Positions 1-8,435 of a stretch of 64,000 nt of DNA are shown here, one piece after another. A model generated the notes under the pieces. It ran no database searches and had not been told where the DNA came from. It saw only the letters and a list, made by a program, of their open reading frames with translations. The translations under genes were made by a program, and so were the position numbers. Source of the DNA: Puteibacter caeruleilacunae (GTDB lineage: Bacteria > Bacteroidota > Bacteroidia > Bacteroidales > Prolixibacteraceae); the NCBI GenBank assembly GCA_005217565.1, contig SJCO01000023.1:20413-84412 (forward strand), written 5' to 3'. Each line of letters opens with the position of its first letter. Position 1 is the first letter of the stretch.

Positions 1-1111
1 TATAAAATCCTTTGCGAGTAATATCTCCCATTTCGGTAACGAAGTTTTCAAGGAATGAATACATTCCTGTCAAGTAGGTATCAGTATATGGTCGACGGAA
101 GCTAGCAATCAACTTCCATTCTCCTTCTTCAGGAGCATAAAACCACGCAGTAAAATCAGTCTTTTCATTTCCCTGAGGTTCTGCCTTCAGCAAAAATTTG
201 TAAGTAGTTCCGGCTTTCCAGTTAAATTTCAAGAAACTCTGGGCTCCTGAACCTTCATTCCCGAATTTACCAACATGAACTCCTTCTCCATGTGCTAATT
301 CATTTACCTGGTAATCGTCAGGAATCTGATTTGGATCCTGTGTATCATAGGCACTCCATACTGAGAACAATACTCTGCGCTCGGTCTCCGAGTTCACCTG
401 AATACCAAAATATCCTTGTCCGAAACCACTTGAACAGAAATATGATCCAATAGGATCTTCTCCTTCAGGAACGGTTATTTCATTGTAGAAATAATTCACC
501 TTTTTAACCGCTGTAGGGATCTGATAATTCAGGTGTACCGATGGTCCTCTTCTTCCCCAGTAGAAATAATCTGGGCCAATACAACTAACGGAGCTAGTCC
601 ATTCATTTCCACTAATCAACACCTCCGATAGATCGGCATAATATCCTCCATCTTTAGCTATCCCTTGAATATCCACTCTCTGATAACCTTTGGTCTTAAC
701 ATTGAACTTCCCTACAAAGTAATCTTTGTAGCTTGATGCCTTCTCAAATGTTACACTCTTTGAGGTTTCTCCAACAGTGACCTTCAATGTTGTTGAATTA
801 GATGGAAATTTGGCTTTCAATCCAAGCTTAATTTCTCCAGTCTTGGTGGCATAGAAAAAGGTGCTAACAACCGACTCGCTTTTGGTCCAGTTGTGAATAC
901 CTCCTTTTGAGACCATTTGTTTGGTCTGAGCAGGATGTCCAACAATCCAACTATTTCCTTCGGTTGGAATGCGAACTGAGTAGGTGATTACTTCAGGAGC
1001 TTCCTCCTGTACTTCCTTTGGGGCTGTAAGCTCTGGGTCTGATTCGGAACTACACGCTCCTCCTATTATCCCTAGCATACAGAGTGAAAGACTAAATAGT
1101 TTTAACTTCAT
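1..1111 (-). CDS. DUF3472-type secreted lipoprotein (3' end beyond window)
   Basis: The reading frame is open from an ATG at 1109-1111 to the left edge, about 370 codons with no stop, so the C-terminus is missing. The N-terminus has a lysine-rich start, a hydrophobic stretch and a cysteine at the end of an IIGGAC sequence, which reads as a lipoprotein signal. The next ~120 residues resemble a DUF5077-like beta-sandwich. The following part, with YFGIQVNSETERRVLFSVW, matches the DUF3472 family as I recall it. Such proteins are often encoded in glycan-utilisation loci and may bind or process carbohydrate, but no reaction is established. It lies 76 bases downstream of the SusD gene and is probably the last visible gene of that operon. 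Confidence 0.75.
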   Translation of the reverse strand, partial: MKLKLFSLSLCMLGIIGGACSSESDPELTAPKEVQEEAPEVITYSVRIPTEGNSWIVGHPAQTKQMVSKGGIHNWTKSESVVSTFFYATKTGEIKLGLKAKFPSNSTTLKVTVGETSKSVTFEKASSYKDYFVGKFNVKTKGYQRVDIQGIAKDGGYYADLSEVLISGNEWTSSVSCIGPDYFYWGRRGPSVHLNYQIPTAVKKVNYFYNEITVPEGEDPIGSYFCSSGFGQGYFGIQVNSETERRVLFSVWSAYDTQDPNQIPDDYQVNELAHGEGVHVGKFGNEGSGAQSFLKFNWKAGTTYKFLLKAEPQGNEKTDFTAWFYAPEEGEWKLIASFRRPYTDTYLTGMYSFLENFVTEMGDITRKGFY

Positions 1112-1187
1112 TATGATCTTCTCTTTAGTTAATTTTTCACCCAAAGGTAAATCAAAAGGGGAGAAATTATCTCCCCTTTTTTGTCTT

Positions 1188-2660
1188 TTATGGATTCTGA
1201 ACAAGGTTTTCTTGTACATTCATCTGCGATTCTGGGATGTAAAAAATAACTCTAGGATGATCTGCCGGTATTTCAAGCAACGGACTAGCACCTCCATCGT
1301 GAGTTCCTGGGTAGTTCCGGTCAAGGGTAAGACCGTTTCTGAAGATATCAAATCGGCGCTGTGCCTCGAAAGCTAGCTCCAAGCGTCTCTCATCCAACAC
1401 AACCTGAAACACACTTGATCGCCCTTTCAAATCATCAACGCTGTATAGTGCATCTCCACTCAATCCGGCACGCTGACGAATTTCGTTAACATCATCAATT
1501 GCATCGCCGTTATTACCTAACTTGGCATTTGCTTCTGCGCGGTTTAGGTACATTTCAGCCAAGCGAATAAATACAGGCGAACTTAACGTTGGTTCATCCT
1601 CTTGCATCGAATACTTGTTGATATAATATTTTGGATATCCATTACGCTCCTGAAGTGAACCATCATCATTGTATTGTGGTTCAACAAACGCATGACGTGC
1701 ATCTTCAGGAAATTCATCCAATAGGTTACGATATGGTTCTGAAGCATACATTTCACCAAACCCTTTTCCTTCAACATGATTATACATGGAACCTAATGAA
1801 CTCCACCCACGATCATCAACGTCAATCTGATGTTTCACCGCAAAGATTGTTTCTACATTATCCTCAGGAGCAGGTTTAAAATATCCTTTATAAGGACCTG
1901 TTGCCATTAAAGAATAACGACCAGAGGAGATAACCTTATTGGCATACTCGATCGACTTAGTAGCATATTCAGCTACAGGACTATCAGGTGTTCCACTCAT
2001 GTATAGGTACACGCGCGATAATAATGCCTGGGCAACTTCTTTCGATGCAAAAATATTTGCTTTCTCACTTCCCATCAACTTCTCTGCCTCAACCAGGTCA
2101 GCAATAACTTGTTCGTAAACCTCTTTGACTGTTGCTCTGGCTGGGATATTCTCTACATCATCATCCAACTTAATAGGTATACCTAAACTTGTTTCTGGAT
2201 TCTGATAGTAAGGACGTCCGAATACATTCACCAAATGGAAATAAGTCTGAGCCCTGATAAACAAGTTTTCTCCTTTCACCTGCTTCATCTCCTCTGAAGC
2301 ATCATCACCGATTGCCTGAATAACCTTATTACATCCAACCACCAACTGATAAGTCTTCTCCCAGAATCCTTGTGTTGGAGACATTCCTGGGAAATGCTGA
2401 TAATTGTAGCAATAGAATAAATGATCACTGGTTGTTCCACTTAACGACACATTATCTCCTCCATACTCACCAAAGAAATGGAAGTTACGCTGATAGTATG
2501 AATCCTTCAGGTAGTTATAGTTACCAATAGTGGCTCCCTTAAGTCCTACATCACTAGCAATTAACTGTGACTCAGGAAGTCCATCGTAAGGAAGATATTC
2601 CATATCACAAGCAGTTCCTGCAAATAATATAACAACATATAGTATTATAAATTTCTTCAT
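1188..2660 (-). CDS. RagB/SusD family glycan-binding outer-membrane lipoprotein
   Basis: SusD-type lipoproteins cap the SusC barrel and hand oligosaccharides to it at the cell surface. The protein is ~490 residues, normal for the family. It opens with MKKFIIL, a hydrophobic core and a cysteine after AGTA (lipoprotein signal). The middle has the tetratricopeptide-like helices of the family, and the C-terminal part has the usual FIRLAEMYLNRAEA and ERRLELAFEAQRRFD segments. A second in-frame ATG lies three codons upstream (2669); the internal start gives the cleaner signal peptide. It follows the SusC gene by about 28 bases, so the two are surely co-transcribed. The glycan substrate cannot be read from the sequence. 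Confidence 0.95.
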   Translation of the reverse strand: MKKFIILYVVILFAGTACDMEYLPYDGLPESQLIASDVGLKGATIGNYNYLKDSYYQRNFHFFGEYGGDNVSLSGTTSDHLFYCYNYQHFPGMSPTQGFWEKTYQLVVGCNKVIQAIGDDASEEMKQVKGENLFIRAQTYFHLVNVFGRPYYQNPETSLGIPIKLDDDVENIPARATVKEVYEQVIADLVEAEKLMGSEKANIFASKEVAQALLSRVYLYMSGTPDSPVAEYATKSIEYANKVISSGRYSLMATGPYKGYFKPAPEDNVETIFAVKHQIDVDDRGWSSLGSMYNHVEGKGFGEMYASEPYRNLLDEFPEDARHAFVEPQYNDDGSLQERNGYPKYYINKYSMQEDEPTLSSPVFIRLAEMYLNRAEANAKLGNNGDAIDDVNEIRQRAGLSGDALYSVDDLKGRSSVFQVVLDERRLELAFEAQRRFDIFRNGLTLDRNYPGTHDGGASPLLEIPADHPRVIFYIPESQMNVQENLVQNP

Positions 2661-2688
2661 CTGTCTCATTTTTAATGGTTCTCAACGG

Positions 2689-5600
2689 TTAAAACTGAAC
2701 ATTTAATCCAAACATTACTTTTCTGGTTACCGGGAATCTGAAATAAGCATCTCCGCCAATTCCAACTTCTGGATCCAAACCTGAGAAATCAGTTTTCGTC
2801 CACAAATTATCACCCGAAACTTTTAGGCGCACTTTCCTAAAGCCTAGTTTCTTAACAAATGCACCTGGTAGGTCATACGTTAAGGTTACATTTCTCAAAC
2901 GGATATAACCACCATCCTCCAAGTAACGTGATGAGGTTTTGTTCGACAAATGGTTTCCTTGCAACATTGGCTTTGGATGAGTTGCCTGATCTCCTGGCTT
3001 TTCCCAACGACTCCAGCCATCGTGAAGTACCATGCTATTAAATGTTGGATATGCTCCATCATTATCGAAGAATTCTCTTGAGCTATGATAGATCTTATTA
3101 CCTGAAACATAATTAAAGTTGGCAATCAAACTTAGTCCTTTGTATGAGAATGTATTTGTAAATCCACCAAAATAATCAGGCGATGAGCTTCCTACAGCCT
3201 GCAGTGTTGCATCACTATAGCTATTGGTAATCTCAACATTTGAAGTTCCGTCTTCATTCTCTGTTACTTTTTCCCATAATGGGTCACCATTCTCAGGATC
3301 AATACCTGCCCACTTTTTCATGTACCAAGTATTCATATCCCAACCTTCACGAAGGATTTTATTGCTACGGATAATATCCTGTCCGGCGTTAAGCTTCAAA
3401 ACTTTGTTCTTATTAAAACTGATGTTGAAATCAACATTCCATTTAAACTCATCCTTCTCCAATACATCTGCATTAACCAGGAATTCAACACCTCGGTTTC
3501 TGATTGATCCCACATTCTCAGTAAACCAGTAGAAACCTGTTACCATTGGAAGTGGTGCATCCTGAAGTAGGTTCTTGGTCTTACGATTATAAACATCTAC
3601 TGTTAGGTTTACACGATTGAATAAGCGAGTATCCAATGCTATGTTGGTGTTATAGTTCGACTCCCACGTTAGGTCTTCATTAGGTAGTCTTCGAGGGAAA
3701 CCTCCTGGGATACCATTATACTGCACGGTCATATTATACAATCCCAAAGCAACGAAGTCGCCAATATTGGCATTACCCACAGAACCATATGATCCTCTTA
3801 GTTTCATATTATCAATCCACGATATATCGCTAATGAAGTCTTCTTCATGCATTGCCCATGATGCTCCAACCGACCAGAAGTTACCGTAACGCTGATCATC
3901 ACCAAAGCGAGAAGAACCATCGCGACGGAAGGATCCTTGTACCATGTATTTTTTGTTATATACATACTGCACATTCGATAATACAGAAAGGAACGCTGAT
4001 TCGGTCTTTGTTCCACCAACTGCTTTTGGTTCTGATGCTCCATTCATAATCTCTAGCGTAGGATAGATACCTTTTCCTGTAGCATCAAGATTGTCGTAAT
4101 ATGATTTCGAATATTCATAAGCTACCAATCCAAATACATGATGCTTATTAAAAGAGCGGTCGAATCGAAGCAGGTTGCTTGTAAATAAATTGCTATGATA
4201 AGAGTATCCATTAGAAATTAATCCATCATCAGCCTGTCCTCCTGGAGTTCTGGAGTCGGTAAGCGATTCTGAGCGACCAGTAGTGGTTCGTAGTCGGTTG
4301 TTAGAGCTAAATGTTAGCCAGTCGGTTAGTTTAATTTCAACACCAAGGTCGGTCATGTATTGCATACTGCGACTCTTGCTGTAGTTGTATTGACGTGAGA
4401 AAAGGAAGTTACTTTGACTACGACCATACCATTGCTGCCCGTCTACTTCACTACGACCTGTCTTCAGACTGCCATCTTCGAAGTATGGATTGTCCCATGG
4501 AAGGTAAGTGAAAGATGAATATAATGCACCATTTTCATTATTGAAGCGCGATTGATAAACGCCACCTATTTTGGCTGTAAGTTTTACTCTATCGGTAGCA
4601 TAATAATCGATATTAAATCGTCCGGAGAACTTCTCCCAATCATGACCAATAACTGCACCATCCTCTTTATAGTATCCAAGACTAGCAAACATTCTTGTCT
4701 TCTCAGAACCTCCTCTGAATGAGAAGTTGTAATCATGAACAACTCCTGTTTTGAAAGCAATATCTTGCCAATCGGTACCATTGCTTACTGTTGGTGCATC
4801 AGCAGGTGGAATTGTCTTATTCATGTATGTCTCCTTATCGGTGGTCCCAAGTTTTTGCTCAATCCACCATTCTTGCCAACCACCCCACCATGAGGTTGCC
4901 TGGTCCCAATAAAGTTGATATAGACGATCAAAACCTTCCCCTACCATTGGAGCAACATAATCGTACAGTTGCTGTCCATCCATTACCTTAAACTCTCCTT
5001 GGTTCAGCTTGGTAATACCTGTGTTGACATCTAAAGTAAACACTGATGAATTCGCTTTACCAGTCTTTGTTTTCACAAGGATAACTCCATTCGATGCACG
5101 TGCTCCGTATAGTGCAGCGGCGGCAGCATCTTTCAATATTGAAATAGTTTCAATATCATTCGGGTTTATATCAGGAGAACTTGTTCCATAAATTACTCCA
5201 TCAACTACCCATAATGGTTCATTGGTATAGTTAATTGAACCCTCACCACGAATTCGAACTGAAGCTTTTTGGCCTGGAGCACCTGAAGAACTAGCAACCT
5301 GAACTCCGGTAGCAACACTCTGAATCATATTGGAAATATTCGGAGTAGTTACATTGGTTAACTCTCCTGCATCAACAGATTGAACCGCACCCGTAAGTGT
5401 AGATTTCGACTGTGTTCCATATGCTACAACAACTACCTCATCGATCTCTGAATTATCAGGTTCCATAGTGATATCAATTGTGCCTTGCCCAGCATAATTC
5501 ATCTCGATGGTCTTCATTCCAACAAATGAATACTGCAAAACAACATCGCCGGCAGGAACTGTTAACAAGTAATAGCCATTAACATCGGTTACCGTACCAA

Positions 5601-6069
5601 TTGTAGTTCCTTTTACCACGACTGCTACTCCAGGTAATGGATCGCCAACGTTATCAACAATGGTTCCAATAACTTTGCTCTCCTGACTCATTGAATCACG
5701 ATCGCTTGGGGTGATTACAATCAGATTATTTTCTAAAACAGTATAGGAAACTTTTGACTGGTCTAATACCTCTTTTAGAATATCATCAATTAGAGAATTC
5801 TTCACCTCAATTGAGACTTCCTTATCGGTATCAATCATCTCATCCTTATACAAAAACTTATATTCACTCTGGCGTTCAATAGTTCTAAGAACTTCTTCCA
5901 AAGTAACTTTCTTCAACGATAAATTTAACCGCGTTGACTGTGAATAAACATTTGCAGATAACTGCATTACACCGATCAACATAAAAATCAAACAAAATTT
6001 CATAACCAGCAAAATTTTGCGAGTACGGGTATACAAATTACCCGACCACTTTTTACATCTTTTTTTCAT
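2689..6069 (-). CDS. SusC/RagA TonB-dependent transporter with STN signalling domain
   Basis: Outer-membrane TonB-dependent transporter for oligosaccharides. The longest frame begins at a TTG (6096), but the ATG at 6069 followed by MKKRCKKW and a signal sequence ending near ANVYSQ is the likely start. Domains in order: signal peptide (~1-40), STN domain (~45-120) of the kind that contacts FecR anti-sigma factors, a carboxypeptidase-regulatory-like beta-sandwich (~130-215), plug (~220-335), and a 22-strand barrel ending in the aromatic FGLNVQF. The STN domain and the adjoining FecR/sigma genes indicate that this transporter also senses its own substrate. The SusD gene follows directly. Confidence 0.95.
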   Translation of the reverse strand: MKKRCKKWSGNLYTRTRKILLVMKFCLIFMLIGVMQLSANVYSQSTRLNLSLKKVTLEEVLRTIERQSEYKFLYKDEMIDTDKEVSIEVKNSLIDDILKEVLDQSKVSYTVLENNLIVITPSDRDSMSQESKVIGTIVDNVGDPLPGVAVVVKGTTIGTVTDVNGYYLLTVPAGDVVLQYSFVGMKTIEMNYAGQGTIDITMEPDNSEIDEVVVVAYGTQSKSTLTGAVQSVDAGELTNVTTPNISNMIQSVATGVQVASSSGAPGQKASVRIRGEGSINYTNEPLWVVDGVIYGTSSPDINPNDIETISILKDAAAAALYGARASNGVILVKTKTGKANSSVFTLDVNTGITKLNQGEFKVMDGQQLYDYVAPMVGEGFDRLYQLYWDQATSWWGGWQEWWIEQKLGTTDKETYMNKTIPPADAPTVSNGTDWQDIAFKTGVVHDYNFSFRGGSEKTRMFASLGYYKEDGAVIGHDWEKFSGRFNIDYYATDRVKLTAKIGGVYQSRFNNENGALYSSFTYLPWDNPYFEDGSLKTGRSEVDGQQWYGRSQSNFLFSRQYNYSKSRSMQYMTDLGVEIKLTDWLTFSSNNRLRTTTGRSESLTDSRTPGGQADDGLISNGYSYHSNLFTSNLLRFDRSFNKHHVFGLVAYEYSKSYYDNLDATGKGIYPTLEIMNGASEPKAVGGTKTESAFLSVLSNVQYVYNKKYMVQGSFRRDGSSRFGDDQRYGNFWSVGASWAMHEEDFISDISWIDNMKLRGSYGSVGNANIGDFVALGLYNMTVQYNGIPGGFPRRLPNEDLTWESNYNTNIALDTRLFNRVNLTVDVYNRKTKNLLQDAPLPMVTGFYWFTENVGSIRNRGVEFLVNADVLEKDEFKWNVDFNISFNKNKVLKLNAGQDIIRSNKILREGWDMNTWYMKKWAGIDPENGDPLWEKVTENEDGTSNVEITNSYSDATLQAVGSSSPDYFGGFTNTFSYKGLSLIANFNYVSGNKIYHSSREFFDNDGAYPTFNSMVLHDGWSRWEKPGDQATHPKPMLQGNHLSNKTSSRYLEDGGYIRLRNVTLTYDLPGAFVKKLGFRKVRLKVSGDNLWTKTDFSGLDPEVGIGGDAYFRFPVTRKVMFGLNVQF

Positions 6070-6076
6070 AAATTTG
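6069..6076 (+). promoter_or_regulatory. -7 box (TAAATTTG) of a possible antisense transcript
   Basis: A perfect match to the Bacteroidota -7 consensus TAnnTTTG on the plus strand, overlapping the susC start codon on the other strand. No TTTG is found at the expected -33 distance. It would start a transcript near 6082 that ends at the terminator at 6162-6197. Confidence 0.35.
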
Positions 6077-6081
6077 TAGTG

Positions 6082-6197
6082 ATTTTGAGTTAACAATTGC
6101 TTATTCAGTGCCTAAGGTTACCTGCAAGTACCACACTGAGTTAAGCTAATTCAATTTTATTAACCGGATAATGTTCCCGCATTCTCCGGTTTTTTTA
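6082..6197 (+). ncRNA. Candidate antisense small RNA opposite the susC leader
   Basis: This plus-strand stretch between FecR and SusC (both minus) has a -7 box just before it, an internal hairpin (6105-6110 pairs with 6134-6139), and a strong intrinsic terminator at its end (6162-6172 pairs with 6181-6191, then seven T). No plus-strand gene precedes the terminator, so it must end some other transcript or be fortuitous. The RNA would be fully antisense to the untranslated leader of susC. Antisense RNAs in this position (for example DonS in Bacteroides fragilis) are known to repress glycan loci. Expression here is inference. Confidence 0.4.
6162..6197 (+). terminator. Intrinsic terminator, plus-strand orientation
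   Basis: AACCGGA (6162-6168) pairs with TCCGGTT (6185-6191). AATG/CATT extends the stem with one mismatch, leaving a small C-rich loop, and seven T follow. All flanking genes are on the minus strand, so the orientation is unexpected; see the small-RNA candidate ending here. Confidence 0.7.
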
Positions 6198-6339
6198 TGT
6201 CTTCATCTTTTAGGGAGGACTACCATCCCCTGCCGCTTCAAGCAATTTTTCAAGTTGTTTAATTCGTTTAGTTCTCATGCTTTAATTTCTTAATCATGCT
6301 GTATTGCTGGAGTTCCCAATTCCAATCAGTACAACACAC

Positions 6340-7353
6340 CTATTTTGAAATATAAACTGTTCGCTTCTTAATTTTATAGTTAAAATGTGATGATAATCGG
6401 AGCGCATTGATTGCTTGTTCAAATGTCTCTTTATCAAAACTTCCGGTATATAGTTCGTTTTTCAACTCTTCATCCTCAAAAATAAATTTCACATCATACC
6501 AACGTTCTAGTTTCCTGGCTAGGTCTCCAAATGCAACACTCTTAAATGCCAGGCGGCCATCTTTCCAACCTGTATGGTCTACTGCATTAAGTTGACTCAA
6601 TACAACCTTTGATGTTTTCCGACTAAACGTTGCTTGTTCGTTTGGTTTTAATATCAACGGCTTACTTCTTTTGCCGGTTTCATTATAAAATTTTAATTCA
6701 ACTTTACCACTGACTAAAGTTGTTTGAACAAACTCATCATCACCATAATTGCAAACATCAAATTCGGTTCCTAATACTTTAACATCAACACCATCGGTCT
6801 TCACGATAAAAGGTCGTTCAGGATTATGCGTCACTTTAAAATAGGCTTCACCTGTGAGCTTTACTTCACGACTGTCAGTTTTAAAAGCTGATGGATACGT
6901 TAATGTTGATTCTGAGTTAAGCCACACCTCTGAACCATCGGCTAGTACTACCTGTACTTTCTGCCCCTTAGGAACTATCATTTGCAAATCACCTGCTTCA
7001 TGAAAACGATTACTATTGGTTGCCAAGAAATAGCCAGCACCAAGAAAAAGAATAGGTAGTATGATTACTGAAGCAATTCTTAACCAGCGTCGCAGTGAAA
7101 ATACATTCGTTTTTCTGTTACGATCAACTGAATAAACTTCAATCTTACTCTTCAACTCTAGAAGAATGGATTCGGCTTCATCTTTATTGTTTGCATTGGC
7201 ATCAGCCAAATCCCAATGCTCACCCATCCATTCCGACACAGTCTCCACATGCGATGCATCCTCAAGCCACTGTTGTAATTCATTAATCTCGTTTGATGAA
7301 ACAGTTCCCGACAAATATTTTTCAAGTAACTCGATTCCTTTTTTCTTTTGCAT
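6340..7353 (-). CDS. FecR family anti-sigma factor
   Basis: Single-pass inner-membrane anti-sigma factor of 337 residues. The cytoplasmic N-terminal ~85 residues include the LEKYLSGTVSSNE and LQQWLE helices that hold the sigma factor. A membrane segment lies at ~88-108. A periplasmic FecR domain follows (~120-220, with VVLADGSEVWLNSES and GEAYFKV), then a DUF4974 C-terminal domain (~255-337) that is expected to receive the signal from the STN domain of the neighbouring SusC. It lies between the sigma gene (upstream) and the SusC gene (downstream), the standard order for trans-envelope signalling in Bacteroidota. Confidence 0.95.
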   Translation of the reverse strand: MQKKKGIELLEKYLSGTVSSNEINELQQWLEDASHVETVSEWMGEHWDLADANANNKDEAESILLELKSKIEVYSVDRNRKTNVFSLRRWLRIASVIILPILFLGAGYFLATNSNRFHEAGDLQMIVPKGQKVQVVLADGSEVWLNSESTLTYPSAFKTDSREVKLTGEAYFKVTHNPERPFIVKTDGVDVKVLGTEFDVCNYGDDEFVQTTLVSGKVELKFYNETGKRSKPLILKPNEQATFSRKTSKVVLSQLNAVDHTGWKDGRLAFKSVAFGDLARKLERWYDVKFIFEDEELKNELYTGSFDKETFEQAINALRLSSHFNYKIKKRTVYISK

Positions 7354-7586
7354 GATACATTTGACGTTTTATCTCTCCCCACTTGTCTTCTCATTATTGA
7401 ATACAACTACCAATTTGTCTTCCGTGACTCTAATATTATTTTTTTTTGAAAATAATTCACAAAACACCATCACACCACTCATTATCTAGCATTTAGCGAA
7501 ATAATATTTTTCTCACCTCATCAGTTCATCCTATTATATTGAGGTTAGCATGCCTGTCGATAGTCATCCAAATATCTAAATAACGA

Positions 7587-8174
7587 CTACCAAAGAACCA
7601 TAGATATTACGAGATATACATAGAGCTCATCTTCCAGGTGATCTTTCAAAAATTGTAGTGCTTTTCTTATCTGAGTATCAACAGTATTCTCTGAAATATT
7701 TAGATGGATTGCTATTTCCTTATAAGTCATCCCCCTTTTCCGACTTAAGATAAAAACCTCTTTCCTACGAGGAGGAAGTTTATCAATACATGCCTTTAAT
7801 CGGGCTTCAAGCTCTGTAAACTCTACCTTATCGAAGGTGGAATCTGCTAATTGATCAAGTGAATCTATGTGTGCTTCTTTCATCGAAGCTTCACGTACAC
7901 TTTTACGGATAAAGTTATAAACAAGATTCTTCGCAATTTTAAATACGAATCCCGAGAAGGATTGAGAAGGATCAATTGTTGAGCGCTTTTCCCACAATTT
8001 TATAAATACATATTGTACAATTTCTGCAGCTTCTTCCTTATCTCCAATTGTCTTTCTTACAAAATTGAATAACTTCCCATTATACTTTCGGTAAAGAACC
8101 TCAAAGGCTAATGAATTACCTTTTCGTAATTCTTCAACCAAGAAATATTCTTCATGTATACGGTCAGATTTCAA
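7587..8174 (-). CDS. ECF RNA polymerase sigma factor (FecI-like)
   Basis: Extracytoplasmic-function sigma factor of 195 residues. Region 2 (~22-90) carries FEVLYRKYNGKLFNFV and EIVQYVFIKLWEKRS. Region 4 (~125-180) carries LPPRRKEVFILSRKRG and the helix-turn-helix ISENTVDTQIRKAL. It pairs with the FecR protein 233 bases downstream and should direct RNA polymerase to the SusC-SusD-DUF3472 operon when the transporter is occupied. The -33/-7 promoter of the divergent reductase gene lies in the 261-base gap upstream. Confidence 0.95.
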   Translation of the reverse strand: MKSDRIHEEYFLVEELRKGNSLAFEVLYRKYNGKLFNFVRKTIGDKEEAAEIVQYVFIKLWEKRSTIDPSQSFSGFVFKIAKNLVYNFIRKSVREASMKEAHIDSLDQLADSTFDKVEFTELEARLKACIDKLPPRRKEVFILSRKRGMTYKEIAIHLNISENTVDTQIRKALQFLKDHLEDELYVYLVISMVLW

Positions 8175-8338
8175 GTTTTAACTAATTTAATAAAATGGAG
8201 AAATTCTTATTCTATTTCTTTTAGAGTATTACAAAGTTGCAATATTTTTTGATAAAAAAAAGCAACAACTACTTTTCATTCATACCTTATTTCATGAACC
8301 AGTAACATTCTCTATTTTTTAATTTTAACGTTGATTTA

Positions 8339-8369
8339 TTTGGATAGTTCCTTTGAAAGATTACTTTTG
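8339..8369 (+). promoter_or_regulatory. Bacteroidota-type promoter (-33 TTTG, -7 TACTTTTG)
   Basis: TTTG at 8339-8342 and TACTTTTG at 8362-8369 are separated by 19 bases, an excellent fit to the housekeeping Bacteroidota promoter (TTTG, about 19 bases, TAnnTTTG). Transcription would start around 8375 and read into the reductase gene at 8436. Confidence 0.7.
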
Positions 8370-8377
8370 CACATTAT

Positions 8378-8403
8378 TAGATATTTATATTTCTAGATAT
8401 CTA
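8378..8403 (+). promoter_or_regulatory. Palindromic operator candidate (TAGATAT repeats)
   Basis: TAGATAT at 8378-8384 is repeated at 8394-8400, inside the perfect 10-bp palindrome TAGATATCTA (8394-8403). The outer arms 8378-8384 and 8397-8403 form an inverted repeat with a 12-base spacer. It sits at the predicted transcription start of the sulfur-reductase gene, a position suited to repression by a dimeric regulator (ArsR-like sulfur sensors are one guess). No regulator gene adjoins it. Confidence 0.45.
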
Positions 8404-8435
8404 CTTAACCATTTAGTAACTCATTATCAACAGCA

